62,883 nucleotides of DNA from assembly GCF_009604455.1 (NCBI RefSeq), contig NZ_WEGL01000017.1, forward strand, positions 1 to 62,883, read 5' to 3'. The notes below the pieces were generated by a model. It was not told where the DNA came from. It did not search any database and was given only the letters and a program-made list of their open reading frames with translations. This stretch comes from Streptomyces sp. RB17 (GTDB lineage: Bacteria > Actinomycetota > Actinomycetes > Streptomycetales > Streptomycetaceae). The translations under genes and the position numbers were made by a program. Below are positions 42,296 to 52,400 of the stretch, one piece after another (within the stretch, counting starts at the first letter, position 1; every line of letters begins with the position of its first letter).

Positions 42296-42635
42296 TTCTG
42301 ATCACCGCCGTTCTCTGTACAAATCGCGATGTTCATGCCTCTTGACCGGGGCGGCCCGCGTGGCTGGCCCGCCCCCGGACCGAGCGCCTGTGATCGGGCC
42401 CTCGCCCGCCGGGCAGGGCTTCAGGCTTCGAGTCCGGGTCGAACCGCCGAGGCAGCTGTTATGGCCGAGTACCACCGCGACTGGCCGGCTATCGCCGCTG
42501 TGACTGAGCGCGCGCGTTGCCACATGCTCTGTCATGGGCAGATTCGGGTGAGCCCGTCAGTGGGTGGGTGAGCACGTGGCTGACGTTGGGCCGAGGACGT
42601 CGGTTGGCGGTGGCAGGCTGCCGGCGTCGTCGGGG
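42296..42635. other. Intergenic region, no gene seen
   Basis: Spacer between the leftward L,D-transpeptidase and rightward MerR gene; both promoters should lie here. No protein or RNA is recognised. Confidence 0.4.
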
Positions 42636-42666
42636 TTGAATCTCCAGCGGCTGGAGGATCCACACT
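42636..42666 (+). promoter_or_regulatory. MerR-type promoter with a 19-bp spacer and dyad
   Basis: TTGAAT (42636-42641), a 19-bp spacer containing CTCCAG-CGG-CTGGAG (42642-42656), then CACACT (42661-42666). Over-long 19-bp spacers carrying a dyad are the hallmark of promoters twisted into action by MerR regulators. It lies just upstream of the MerR gene, suggesting self-control. Confidence 0.6.
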
Positions 42667-42673
42667 CGGTGCC

Positions 42674-43627
42674 ATGAACGCCGACGGTAGCCCGCTGCTG
42701 ACCATCGGCCGGCTCTCCCGCCGCACCGGACTGACGGTCCGCACCATCCGCTACTGGTCCGACATCGGCGCGGTGCTGCCGGCCGGGCGGACCGGCGGAG
42801 GACACCGGCTCTACGACACCGAATCGGTCGCCCGCCTGGAACTGGTCCGCACCCTGCGAGAGCTCGGTCTGAGCCTGGACGAGGTGCGCCGTGTGCTGCG
42901 GCGGGAGATCACCGTCGCCGACGTCGCCGCCGTGCACGTGGCGGCGCTGGACGCGCAGATCCACTCGCTGCGGCTGGCCCGGGCGGTGCTCAGCACCGTG
43001 GCCAAGCGGCACGCCGATACCGAGGAGATGGCCCTGATGAACAAACTCGCATGATTGTCCGCACGGGAGCGCAGGCAGATGATCGACGACTTCGTGGCCG
43101 AGGTCTTCAACGGCCTGGACTCGGACCCGCTGCTGAAGGAGAAACTGCGGCTCACCCCGGAGCTCCCGGACCAGCCGACCCCGGAGCAGGTGGACGCCTG
43201 GGTGGAGCTGGCCGAGCTGGTCGGCGACGCGGACTTCCGGCAGCGGATGCGGAAGATGGTCGAGTACCACGCCGAGAGCCGTGCCCAAGGTGGTCCGGCC
43301 GCCCAGCCGGGGGGCTACCAGCGATTCACGCGGCAGATGGTCTCGCTCGTCGAAGAAGCGAGGGAGCGTGGCATCGCACCGGACTCGCCCGGGGCGGCAC
43401 AGGTTGTGGACCGACTGCTGGAGGGAGCGGACGCGACCCGTCTCGCCTACGTCCGTGAGCGGCTGCGGGCGGGGCTGGACAGCCAGTCCGAGCGCTATCA
43501 CCGTCTGCTCGCACTCATCAATGGTGAGCAGCCACGCCCGACGCACGCCGGCAACCTGGAGTGGCTGCTCGCAGCGATCGACAGCCACCCGACGCGGCCA
43601 CCGGCCCAACCTCGCACGCCCCGCTGA
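42674..43627 (+). pseudogene. MerR-family regulator interrupted by in-frame TGA
   Basis: From ATG 42674: MerR HTH (LLTIGRLSRRTGLTVRTIRY, RTGGGHRLYDTESVARLELV), a linker helix, then MALMNKLA and TGA at 43052-43054. The very same frame continues LSARERRQMIDDFVAEVFNG and onward to 43627 (AGLDSQSERYHRLLALINGE). Relatives have an Arg codon at the stop position, so a single CGA-to-TGA change probably split a 317-residue protein into a 126-residue DNA-binding part and a 190-residue effector part. The second half could start at TTG 43055 directly after the stop. Confidence 0.75.
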
Positions 43628-43729
43628 ACCGGCGCCGTCACCGAACATTCCGCATCGGCTCCCCGAGCTGAGCGCCCGGCTTCGGAGCCGGCGCGGCTGA
43701 CGGCCCACGACGACGGCACGGCGTCGCGC

Positions 43730-44054
43730 CCGCTGCTGGGCGGGCTGGTCGGTTTCATTCGCGGGGTCGGCGAGCGCCACCTCGAGCATCGCGCTGCGGG
43801 GTGAGCGGGGTGCGCAGCTCGTGGGAGGCGTCGGCGGCGAAGCGCTTCTGAGCGTCGAAGGCGGCATCCAGGCGGGACAGCAGGTCGTCGATGGTGTCGC
43901 CGAGGTCTTTCAGCTCGTCGTCCGGGCCGGCGATGACGAGGCGTTCGTGGAGGTTGCGCTCGGAGATACGGCGAGCCTTGTCGGCCCTCATCCGCACGGG
44001 ACGCAGCGCGCGCCCGGCCATCAGCCGGCCAAGCGCCACCGACACCGCGGACAT
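43730..44054 (-). pseudogene. Two-component sensor histidine kinase remnant
   Basis: Leftward: ALGRLMAGRALRPVRMRADK, a HAMP-like segment (ISERNLHERLVIAGPDDELK, DLGDTIDDLLSRLDAAFDAQ) and the H-box FAADASHELRTPLT. After the histidine the frame shifts (RSAMLEVALADPANETDQ continues elsewhere) and then ends. The sensor, most of the dimerisation domain and the ATPase domain are missing. Confidence 0.7.
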
Positions 44055-44062
44055 CAGGCCGA

Positions 44063-44176
44063 GGCGTCGGCGAGGCCGGCCTGGTCGGTACCGCGCCCGC
44101 GATCGCCAGCGCCGTGCACCACGCCACCGGCAACCGCATCCGCGACCTGCCGATCACGCTGGACGCGTTGCTCTGA
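44063..44176 (+). pseudogene. Xanthine/aldehyde oxidase Mo-subunit C-terminal scrap
   Basis: A rightward frame ending at TGA 44176 reads GVGEAGLVGTAPAIASAVHH and ATGNRIRDLPITLDALL, the conserved C-terminus of molybdopterin-binding subunits of the xanthine dehydrogenase family, including the GVGE active-site Glu motif. Nothing upstream belongs to it. It overlaps the opposite-strand kinase remnant's left neighbour. Confidence 0.65.
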
Positions 44177-44302
44177 ACGGCCGTCGAAACGGCATCGTCA
44201 TGGATGAGGGGTCTGGTCGGTCCTGGCATGTCCTGCGCATGCCGCACGCCTCGGCCCCAGCCCACCAGGCCGTCGTCCGGCCGTTGCCGGCGTAGCCGAC
44301 CG
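44177..44302. other. Short debris stretch
   Basis: No recognisable gene; it joins two unrelated gene scraps. Confidence 0.3.
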
Positions 44303-44400
44303 GTGCACGATGACAGGCCGGCCGCCCTGGTGACCCGTGATTCCAGCGGAATCGGACACGCCCTGGCCAGGCCATTCGCCGAGCACGGCTACGAACCTGC
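44303..44400 (+). pseudogene. Short-chain dehydrogenase N-terminal scrap
   Basis: Rightward RPAALVTRDSSGIGHALARP then FAEHGYEPA: the TGxxxGIG cofactor motif of SDR enzymes with the first Gly region altered (TRDSSGIG). Similarity ends after about 30 residues. Confidence 0.55.
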
Positions 44401-44516
44401 GCCGGGGACGACCACCCGCTGCACACCGCCCGGCAACTCCGCCGCGGGCGCCGGCCCCCGGCACGGCCATTACCCACCGATGCACGATGGGCCCGCAGAC
44501 GCCCTACGCTGCATGT

Positions 44517-45404
44517 ATGCGCATGCGTCCGATCGTCGCTCCCATACCCGACACCGGCGTGCGGCCAGCCGGCGGCATGGACGAGATCGTCGAGCAGCTC
44601 GCCGTCGGCGGCGTGGCCGTGCTGACCGGAGCCGGGATCTCCACCGAGTCCGGGATCCCCGATTACCGGGGCGTGACCGGGCGGCACCGGCGGCACTCCC
44701 CCATGACCTACCAGGACTTCGTCTCGGACGAGGCCAATCGGCGCCGCTACTGGGCCCGCGGCTATGTCGGGCGCCGCACGATCACGGCCGCCCGGCCCAA
44801 CGCCGGACACCACGCCGTACAGGCGCTGCGCGCGTCCGGGTACGTCGACGGCGTGATCACCCAGAACGTCGACGGGCTGCACCAGGCCGCCGGGACGACG
44901 GACGCCGTCGCCCTGCACGGCAGCCTGGACCGTGTCGTCTGCCTCGACTGCGGGGCCGTCGGTCCCCGAGATGAACTCGACGCCCGATTGCTGGCCGCCA
45001 ATGGGGAGTTCCTCGCCGCGCATGGGGCCGCCGTACTGCCCGTCAACCCCGACGGCGACGTCGAACTGCCCGACGACCTCGTGGACACCTTCCGCGTCGT
45101 GCCGTGCGAGCGATGCGGCGGTGTACTCAAGCCCTACGTCGTGTTCTTCGGTGAGAATGTTCCCAAGCACCGCACCCAGCGCTGCTTCGACCTCATCGAC
45201 GCGGCCGACTCGCTGCTCGTCCTCGGCTCGTCGCTCGCGGTCCTGTCGGGACTGCGGTTCGTACGGCGCGCCGCCAAGGACGGAAAGCCCGTCTCGATCA
45301 TCAACCTCGGCCCGACGCGCGGCGACGACCTCGCGCACGCGCACGTGGCGCTGCCGCTCGGCGAAGCCCTCACCGAGCTGACCGAGCGCCTCGGCGGCGA
45401 CTGA
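44517..45404 (+). CDS. Sir2-family NAD-dependent protein deacylase
   Basis: A 295-residue sirtuin. NAD pocket VLTGAGISTESGIPDYRG, catalytic TQNVDGLHQAAG with the histidine of the following ALHGSLDRVVCLDCG, and a four-cysteine zinc site (CLDC and CERC). The insert between the Cys pairs is long, as in class II bacterial sirtuins. It removes acyl groups from lysines, thereby linking metabolism (for example acyl-CoA synthetase activity) to NAD. ATG 44517 was chosen; ATG 44523 is equally possible. Single gene. Confidence 0.88.
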   Translation: MRMRPIVAPIPDTGVRPAGGMDEIVEQLAVGGVAVLTGAGISTESGIPDYRGVTGRHRRHSPMTYQDFVSDEANRRRYWARGYVGRRTITAARPNAGHHAVQALRASGYVDGVITQNVDGLHQAAGTTDAVALHGSLDRVVCLDCGAVGPRDELDARLLAANGEFLAAHGAAVLPVNPDGDVELPDDLVDTFRVVPCERCGGVLKPYVVFFGENVPKHRTQRCFDLIDAADSLLVLGSSLAVLSGLRFVRRAAKDGKPVSIINLGPTRGDDLAHAHVALPLGEALTELTERLGGD

Positions 45405-45599
45405 AGGGCTGGGAGGTGCCGGGTGCCGACCGGGCGCTGCCCCCAATTGCAATGAGTCAACGTGCGTTACCGCCCGGTGAGCTCCACCTGACCGAGCCAG
45501 GCAAGAAGACCGTTCCTAAAGACTGAGCATGAATCGTGCGGGCCAGTCACGACGAGATGCCCGAGGGCGGCGCGTGCCACTGGTGACTGCGGGCCGGCC

Positions 45600-46024
45600 G
45601 ATATCCCTGGCGCAGGCTCGCGGCTGGTCCGAGTTGGAAGAACGGGACGGCGCCCTCGTGCGCGTCACGGAGTCGCAGGTCGACAAGTTCGTGCGGGCCG
45701 GCCCTTGTCGCCGCGCGGCACGAGCCGCGACCTCGTCGTGGACGCGGGCCTGGGCGTCGCCGGCCTGTGTCGACGCGTGGCATGGACGCAGCCGGCAGGA
45801 CCTGCCTGGATTGCGCTGATCGGAGCGCTGTCCCATACCACTGATCGTCCTGCGCCTCCCGGGCGCTCTCCGGCCGCCGCATGGCCCTTTTCGAGGAACA
45901 GACCGGCGCGCTGTTCACCGGCGACGTCATCTTCAACGGCCACCTCATCGCTTCGGCGGGCGGCGCTTGCGCGAACTGGCACACGGTCATCTCCGAGGCG
46001 GGCCCCGCGGATACACGAAGTTAA
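45600..46024 (+). pseudogene. Metallo-beta-lactamase-fold hydrolase, frameshifted
   Basis: Three successive pieces in different frames: SELEERDGALVRVTESQVDK FVRA before about 45700; RGTSRDLVVDAGLGVAGLCR to about 45785; MALFEEQTGALFTGDVIFNG from ATG 45881 to TAA 46024. In order they match an MBL-fold enzyme (strand, VDxGLG, then GxLFTGD metal-binding Asp), but the HxHxDH metal motif between them is gone. At least two frameshifts and a deletion. Confidence 0.55.
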
Positions 46025-46067
46025 CGTCCCGGACGCGGGTGTGAGACCGGTCCGGCCGACGATCGCA

Positions 46068-46089
46068 ATACCTATCAAGCGACAGGTAT
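46068..46089. promoter_or_regulatory. Operator-like palindrome upstream of the guanidine/urea operon
   Basis: ATACCTATC-AAGC-GACAGGTAT, arms matching at eight of nine positions, 26 bp before the permease start. It lies where a repressor would block the operon promoter; the TetR at the operon's end is the obvious candidate. No guanidine-I (ykkC) riboswitch motif is present in this leader. Confidence 0.6.
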
Positions 46090-46114
46090 CTGTCGACCGA
46101 TCGGAGGTGCGGCG

Positions 46115-47719
46115 ATGAGCCGGCCCGAACTCCCCCTTGCGCAGGACCCTGACGGCGGTGGCACGACCGGCCACGCCCTCTTCGGCTACCAGCAGGAACT
46201 CCGCCGCGGTGTAGGCAGTTTCGCGTCGTTCGCCGCGGGCTTCTCCTTCGTGTCCATCCTCACCACCGTCTTCCAGCTGTTCGGGCTGGGCTTCGGTCTT
46301 GGGGGCGCGGCGTTCTTCTGGACGTGGCCGCTGGTTTTCGCGGGCCAACTGTTGGTCGCGCTGTGTTTCGCGGAACTGGCCGCGCGCTGGCCCATATCGG
46401 GGGCGATCTACCAGTGGTCGAGCCGGCTGGCCGGCACCACGACGGGCTGGTTCGTCGGCTGGATCATGATCATCGGGCAGATCCTGACGGTCGCGGCGGC
46501 CGCGATCGCGGCGCAGGCGGTGCTGCCGGGTATCTGGTCCGGATTCCAGATCGTCGGCGGTCCTGGCGCCGATCCGTCGGTCGGTGCCCCGACCGGCGCG
46601 CAGAACGCGGTCCTGCTGGGTTGCGTCCTGCTGGTGGTCACCACGGTGGTGAACATCCTGGGCATCCGCCAGATGGCCGCCGCCACCAGCTTCGGCGTCA
46701 CGGTCGAGATCATCGGCGTGCTCGCACTGGTGCTGGTCCTCTTCTTCCTGCCCGAGCGGGGTCCGCAGGTGGTGGCCCACCCCACCGGCTGGGCGGGCCA
46801 TGGCGGCTACTTCGGGGCCTTTCTCGCGTCCTCGCTGATGGCGGCGTACGTGATGGTCGGCTTCGACTCGGCGGGCGAACTGGCGGAGGAGACCCACAGC
46901 CCGCGCCGGACCACTCCCCGGACCATCCTGCGGGCGCTGATCACCTCGGGTGTCGGCGGCGCGTTGCTGATCGTCTCGGGGCTGATGGCGGCGCGCAGTC
47001 TGACCGACGGGAAACTGGCCGCCGGTGGTCTGTCCTGGGTGCTCACCGACCGGCTCGGCGGGGTTCTGGGCCGGCTGCTGCTGTGTTGCGTGGCGGTCGC
47101 GGTGTTCGCCTGCACCCTGGCCGTTCAGACCTCCGGGGCGCGGATGATGTACTCCATGGCGCGCGAAGGCGCCCTGCCGTTCCACCGGCACCTCGGCAGG
47201 GTCTCGCCGCGCACCGGTACGCCGATCACCACGTCGATCGTGGTGGGCGTCGGCGCCGCGATCGCGCTCGTGGTCAACATCGACCAGTCGGCGATCTTCA
47301 CCGCCCTCTCCAGCCTCTGCATCGCCCTGCTGTACCTGGCCTATCTGGGCGTGACGGTGCCGCTGCTGGTCACCAGGATCCGGCAACGGGGCAGTGGTGG
47401 GCTGCCGGTGGGCTTCGACGAGACCGGCCGGCCCCTGTTCTCGCTGGGCCGATGGGGAGTGCCGGTCAGCGCGCTCGCCGTGCTCTACCAGGCCGGCATG
47501 ACGGTCAACCTGATCTGGCCCCGCGCGGAGATCTACGACCTCACCGGCGGCACATGGTGGCTGCGCTGGAGCGCCCTGCTGTTCATCGGGCTCAGCCTGG
47601 CCGCCGGTGCCGGCTACTTCCTCGCCCGCCGGCTGCACCGCCGTATCGAGCTGAGGCACGTACCGCACACCCACACCGAGCCGCCCCTCGACGCGCAGGC
47701 CGTAGCCGAGCCCGCCTGA
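46115..47719 (+). CDS. APC-family amino-acid/guanidine-type permease
   Basis: A 534-residue membrane transporter with about 12 hydrophobic helices (for example LLVALCFAELAARWPISGAI, FGVTVEIIGVLALVLVLFFL, LLLCCVAVAVFACTLAVQTS). It begins with the APC signature FSFVSILTTVFQLFGLGFGL. GGAGG lies seven bases before ATG 46115. It opens the operon encoding carboxyguanidine-deiminase-like proteins, a carboxylase and allophanate hydrolase, so its cargo is probably guanidine, urea or a related compound. Confidence 0.85.
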   Translation: MSRPELPLAQDPDGGGTTGHALFGYQQELRRGVGSFASFAAGFSFVSILTTVFQLFGLGFGLGGAAFFWTWPLVFAGQLLVALCFAELAARWPISGAIYQWSSRLAGTTTGWFVGWIMIIGQILTVAAAAIAAQAVLPGIWSGFQIVGGPGADPSVGAPTGAQNAVLLGCVLLVVTTVVNILGIRQMAAATSFGVTVEIIGVLALVLVLFFLPERGPQVVAHPTGWAGHGGYFGAFLASSLMAAYVMVGFDSAGELAEETHSPRRTTPRTILRALITSGVGGALLIVSGLMAARSLTDGKLAAGGLSWVLTDRLGGVLGRLLLCCVAVAVFACTLAVQTSGARMMYSMAREGALPFHRHLGRVSPRTGTPITTSIVVGVGAAIALVVNIDQSAIFTALSSLCIALLYLAYLGVTVPLLVTRIRQRGSGGLPVGFDETGRPLFSLGRWGVPVSALAVLYQAGMTVNLIWPRAEIYDLTGGTWWLRWSALLFIGLSLAAGAGYFLARRLHRRIELRHVPHTHTEPPLDAQAVAEPA

Positions 47720-47782
47720 GGGCCGGTGTGACGCGAGCGGACGCACCGATGACACACCGACGAAGGGACCGACGGGACATCC

Positions 47783-48694
47783 ATGACCACCGCCGAGAAC
47801 TCGACGGCCGTGCCGCCGCACGGCCGCTACCCGACCGGGCAGACCCCCGCCCGCGCCCGTGATCTGCACCTGACCGACAGTGTCCACCGTGCCCGCGACG
47901 ACGCCCGCGCCCAGGGCGGTCAGGCCGGCGCGTGGATGCCGTACCTGCCGGCGTCGGACAGCCCCTACTGCCCGCCAGGGGTGGACGCGGCCGCCCTGGT
48001 GTGGGCGGAGACGGTGGCGCCCGGCGGGTACACGCACAAGGTCCTCGCCCGCGGCACCCGGCTGCGCTTCGACGACCCGAGCGGTGACGCCTGCGCCCAT
48101 CTGCTGCTCTTCAACGCCCTGGAGCCGGTGGAGCGGCTGAACGTCGCCGACACCCAGAAGGTTCCGTGGCAGGCGTACCCGGGCCGGGACCATCCGCTGC
48201 TGTCCGGCGACGGCCGCATCCTGGCCGTGGTCAACGGCGACTCCTCCGGCCGGCACGACGCCTTCTGCGGCACCACCACCGACGCCTGGAACGAGCGCAA
48301 GTACGGTGACGCCCGCCCCGAAGGGCCGTCACCGTCCGGCCGCGGTCTCTTCCTCAAGGCGGCCGCCAAGCACGGTCTGAGCCGGCGCGACCTGCCACCC
48401 AGCCTGTCCTTCTTCCAGGGCGTGCGCGTCGAGGCGGACGGCACCCTGGCCTGGCAGGGCAGCGCGGGTGCGGGCACCCATGTCGAACTCGTCGCGGAGA
48501 TGCCCGTGTTGGTGCTGGTCGCCAATGTCGCCCATCCGCTGGACCCTCGTCCCGGCTATGTCGTCGGCCCGCTGCGGGTGCACGCCTGGCGCGGTGCCCC
48601 GACCGGCCCCGACGAGCCGCGGTTCACCGCGACTCCGGAACTGCACCGGGCGTACCTCAACACCGTCGACTACTGCGAAGCCCGGGGGCTGTGA
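47783..48694 (+). CDS. DUF1989 protein, UAAP1 type (carboxyguanidine deiminase subunit)
   Basis: A 303-residue protein of the urea-amidolyase-associated protein 1 family: AETVAPGGYTHKVLARGTRL, HLLLFNALEPVERLNVADTQ, VNGDSSGRHDAFCGTTTDAW (conserved His-Asp-x-x-Cys), YGDARPEGPSPSGRGL. Proteins of this family with UAAP2 were shown to be carboxyguanidine deiminases, not urea enzymes. It has an N-terminal extension of about 60 residues relative to most relatives. The next gene starts one base after its stop. Confidence 0.83.
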   Translation: MTTAENSTAVPPHGRYPTGQTPARARDLHLTDSVHRARDDARAQGGQAGAWMPYLPASDSPYCPPGVDAAALVWAETVAPGGYTHKVLARGTRLRFDDPSGDACAHLLLFNALEPVERLNVADTQKVPWQAYPGRDHPLLSGDGRILAVVNGDSSGRHDAFCGTTTDAWNERKYGDARPEGPSPSGRGLFLKAAAKHGLSRRDLPPSLSFFQGVRVEADGTLAWQGSAGAGTHVELVAEMPVLVLVANVAHPLDPRPGYVVGPLRVHAWRGAPTGPDEPRFTATPELHRAYLNTVDYCEARGL

Positions 48695-48695
48695 C

Positions 48696-49496
48696 ATGAC
48701 GACCACGCGGACCGAGAACACCCCCGTGAGCCACCCGGCCGCCGCCGGCGGCACGGTCGCCTCCACCGTCCCGGTCGGCGCCGTGTACGCGGAGGGCTCC
48801 ACCCTGGACCGGGGAGCGAGCCTGGTCGAGGGCTCCGTCGTCCTGGACGAGACGGTGGCCCCCAACGCGCCCTGGTCGGCGGTGGTGCGCAAGGGGCACG
48901 TCCTGACGATCGTCGACGTCGGCGGCAACCAGTCGGCCGACTGTCTGCTCTACGACGCGAACGATCCCGAGGAGCGCTACAGCGTCCCCGATACCCTGGC
49001 CTGGCAGGGCAACGCCTATGTGCGCACCGGCACCGTGCTGCGCAGCAACGAGGGCCGCCCGTTGATGACCGTCGTCGCCAACGAGGTCGACCGCCAGGAC
49101 ACCATCGGCGGCGCGTGCGGCAAGGAGTCCAACACCCTGCGCTACGGCCATCATGTGATGTTCCACCACGGCTGCCGCGAGAACTTCCTGGCCGAGGCGG
49201 GGCGGCGTGGCCTCGGGGCGCGGGACATCGTCTCCAACCTCAACTGGTTCATGAACGTGCCCGTCGAGGCGGACGGCGCGCTGGGCATCGTGGACGGCAT
49301 GTCGGCGCCGGGTCGCCGGGTCGCGGTGCGCGCCGAGACGGACGTGCTGGTGATGGTGTCCAACTGCCCGCAGATGAACAACCCGTGCAACGACTTCAAC
49401 CCCACGCCGCTGCGGATGATCGTCGTGGAGCCGGCACCGGTCTCCGGCGCCTCACGGTCCGCGCAGGCCGCCGGCACCGCGAAGGAGGGCGCGTGA
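48696..49496 (+). CDS. DUF1989 protein, UAAP2 type (carboxyguanidine deiminase subunit)
   Basis: A 266-residue protein of the urea-amidolyase-associated protein 2 family: SAVVRKGHVLTIVDVGGNQS, DTIGGACGKESNTLRYGHHV, NFLAEAGRRGLGARDIVSNL, NWFMNVPVEADGALGIVDGM, VSNCPQMNNPCNDFNPTPLR. It pairs with the UAAP1 protein as the hetero-oligomeric carboxyguanidine deiminase. The first about 50 residues are Thr/Ala-rich. GTGA overlap with the carboxylase gene indicates coupling. Confidence 0.85.
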   Translation: MTTTRTENTPVSHPAAAGGTVASTVPVGAVYAEGSTLDRGASLVEGSVVLDETVAPNAPWSAVVRKGHVLTIVDVGGNQSADCLLYDANDPEERYSVPDTLAWQGNAYVRTGTVLRSNEGRPLMTVVANEVDRQDTIGGACGKESNTLRYGHHVMFHHGCRENFLAEAGRRGLGARDIVSNLNWFMNVPVEADGALGIVDGMSAPGRRVAVRAETDVLVMVSNCPQMNNPCNDFNPTPLRMIVVEPAPVSGASRSAQAAGTAKEGA

Positions 49497-52400
49497 CCCG
49501 CCCCACCGCCGTTCTCGTCGCCAACCGCGGGGAGATAGCCCGCCGTGTGATCCGCACCGCCAGGAAGATGGGCCTGGGCACCGTCGCCGTTTTCTCCGAC
49601 GCCGACCGGGCCGCCCCGCACGTCCGCGAGGCCGACCACGCGGTCCGCCTCGGTCCGGCGCCCGCCCGCGCGTCGTATCTGCGCGGGGAGGCGATCGTCG
49701 AGGCCGCGCTCGCCCATGGTGCGGGCATCATCCACCCCGGCTACGGCTTCCTCTCCGAGAACACCGCCTTCGCCCGTGCCGTGGAGGAGGCCGGTCTGCG
49801 TTTCGCGGGACCGACCGCAGACCAGATCACCGCCTTCGGCGAGAAGCACACCGCGCGCGCCCTGGCCAAGGCCGCCGGAGTGCCGTTGCTGGCCGGGACG
49901 GAACTGCTCGCGAGCGCAGAGGAGGCCGTCACCGCCGCCGGGTCGATCGGGCTGCCCGTGATGGTCAAGGCGACCGGCGGTGGCGGCGGCATCGGTATGC
50001 AGTCCTGCGCCACCGCCGATGAGGTGCGCGAGGCCTTCGCCCGCGTCGCGGCGCTCGCGGAGTCGAACTTCGGATCCGCCGGGGTGTTCCTGGAGCGCCT
50101 CGTGCGCCCCGCCCGCCATGTCGAGGTGCAGGTCTTCGGCGACGGCACCGGCCGGATCGCCGTCTTCGGCGACCGTGACTGCTCGTTGCAGCGCCGCAAC
50201 CAGAAGGTGATCGAGGAGGCCCCGGCCCCGGCCCTGCCTCCTCAGGTGCGGGCGCTGCTGCACGATTCCTCGCGCCGACTGCTCGCCTCGGTCGGCTACC
50301 GGGGCGCGGGAACCGTGGAGTTCGTCTACGACCCGGTGCGCGAGGAGGCCGCCTTCCTGGAGGTCAACACCCGCCTGCAGGTCGAGCATCCAGTGACCGA
50401 GGAGGCGTACGGCGTCGACCTCGTCGAACTCATGCTCCTCCTGGCCCGCGACGGCAGGGTCGAGGACGCGGTGTTCGAGCGGGACTGGACGCCCGCCGGG
50501 CATGCCGTGGAGGCCCGCGTCTACGCCGAGGACCCCGGCAAGGACTGCCTGCCGTCCTCGGGCCTGATCACCCGGGCGGCCTTCCCCGGCCAGGACGCCG
50601 ACGAGATGCCCGGCGTCCGCGTGGACGGCTTCGCAGAGACCGGTCTGGAGGTCTCGCCGTACTACGACCCCATGCTCGCCAAGGTGATCGCGAAGGGCCC
50701 CACTCGGGACGCCGCGTTGGACGTGCTCGGCCGGGCCCTGGCCGCGAGCCGGGTCGACGGCATCGTCACCAACCTGGGCCTGCTGCGCGAACTGACCGTG
50801 CGAGGCGAGGTGCGCGAGGCGGTGCACAGCACCAGCACGCTCGCCACCACCGTCGACCCCGAACCGCGTATCGACGTCCTGGTGCCGGGCGCGCTGACCA
50901 CCGTCCAGGACCTTCCTGGCCGGCTCGGCTACTGGCACGTGGGGGTGCCGCCGAGCGGCCCCTTCGACGCCGTCTCCTTCGCCGAGGCCAATCTGGCCGT
51001 CGGCAATCCGGCCCAGGCGCCTGGCCTGGAGGTCACAGCGGGCGGCCTGACCCTGCGCTTCTCGGCCCCCACCGTGGTCGCCGTCACCGGCGCTCCCGTC
51101 CCGGTCACGGTGGACGGCAGCGCGGCAGCCCTGTGGGAGCCGGTCACGGTCCCGGCCGGCGCCACCCTGGTGCTCGGCGCCTGCCGGGGGCCGGGTCTGC
51201 GCAGCTATGTGGCCGTCCGGGGCGGCATCGACGTACCCGAATACCTGGGCAGCGCCTCGACGTTCACCCTCGGCGGATTCGGCGGGCACGGCGGTCGGGC
51301 GCTGCGCGCCGGAGACGTACTGCGGCCCGGAGCTTCGGTGATCGGCGCAGGCGGCCCGACGCCGCCCGAGCGCCGGCCGGCGATCACCTCGCACTGGCGG
51401 ATCGGTGTCACCGAAGGCCCGCACGCGGCACCCGAGTTCTTCACCCGCGGGGACATCGACACCCTCTACGCCACCCATTACAAGGTGCACCACAACTCGG
51501 CCCGCACCGGCGTGCGCCTGATCGGGCCCAAGCCGCGGTGGGCCCGCCAGGACGGCGGTGAGGCCGGGCTGCACCCGTCCAACATCCACGACACGCCGTA
51601 CGCGGTGGGTGCCCTGGACTTCACCGGCGACACGCCGATCGTCCTGGGCCCCGACGGGCCGTCCCTCGGCGGCTTCGTCTGCCCCGCGGTGGTCGCCAGC
51701 GGCGAATTGTGGAAACTCGGCCAGCTGCGCCCCGGCGACACCGTCCGCTTCGTACCGGTCAGGGAAGCCGAGGCGGCCGCCCTCGATGCCCGGCGCTCCT
51801 CCCCCACGCTGATCAGCGCGGGCGGAGACGGCGACGACGGCGTACTCGGCCGCCTGGAGGCCACTGATGCCCGCCCCGCCGTCACCTACCGCCGGGACGG
51901 CGACGACAACGTCCTGGTCGAGTACGGCCCCATGGTGCTCGACCTCGGCCTGAGGATGCGGGTCCACGCCCTGCAGGAGACCCTCGCCGCGCACGCGCCC
52001 GACGGCATCCTCGACGTCACGCCGGGCATCCGCTCCCTCCAGATCCACACCGACGCCCGCCGGCTGAAGGCCCGTGACCTCACCGCCCTGCTGCGCGAGC
52101 TGGAGGACGAAGTCCCGCCCAGCGACGAACTGGTGGTCCCCTCCCGCACGGTGCGGCTGCCGCTCAGCTGGGACGACCCGGCGACCCGGCTCGCCATCGA
52201 GCGGTACATGGCCGGGGTGCGCGACGACGCCCCGTGGTGCCCGTGGAACATCGAGTTCATCCGCCGTGTCAACGGCCTTCGGACCGCCGACGACGTCTAC
52301 CGCACCGTCTTCGACGCCTCCTACCTGGTGCTCGGCCTCGGCGACGTCTATCTCGGCGCCCCCGTCGCCACCCCGCTCGACCCACGGCACCGCCTGGTGA

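Noticed and set aside
46025..46114. Guanidine-I (ykkC) riboswitch in the leader of the permease gene
   Set aside because: The conserved ykkC loops are not present in the 90 nt available; a protein operator fits better.
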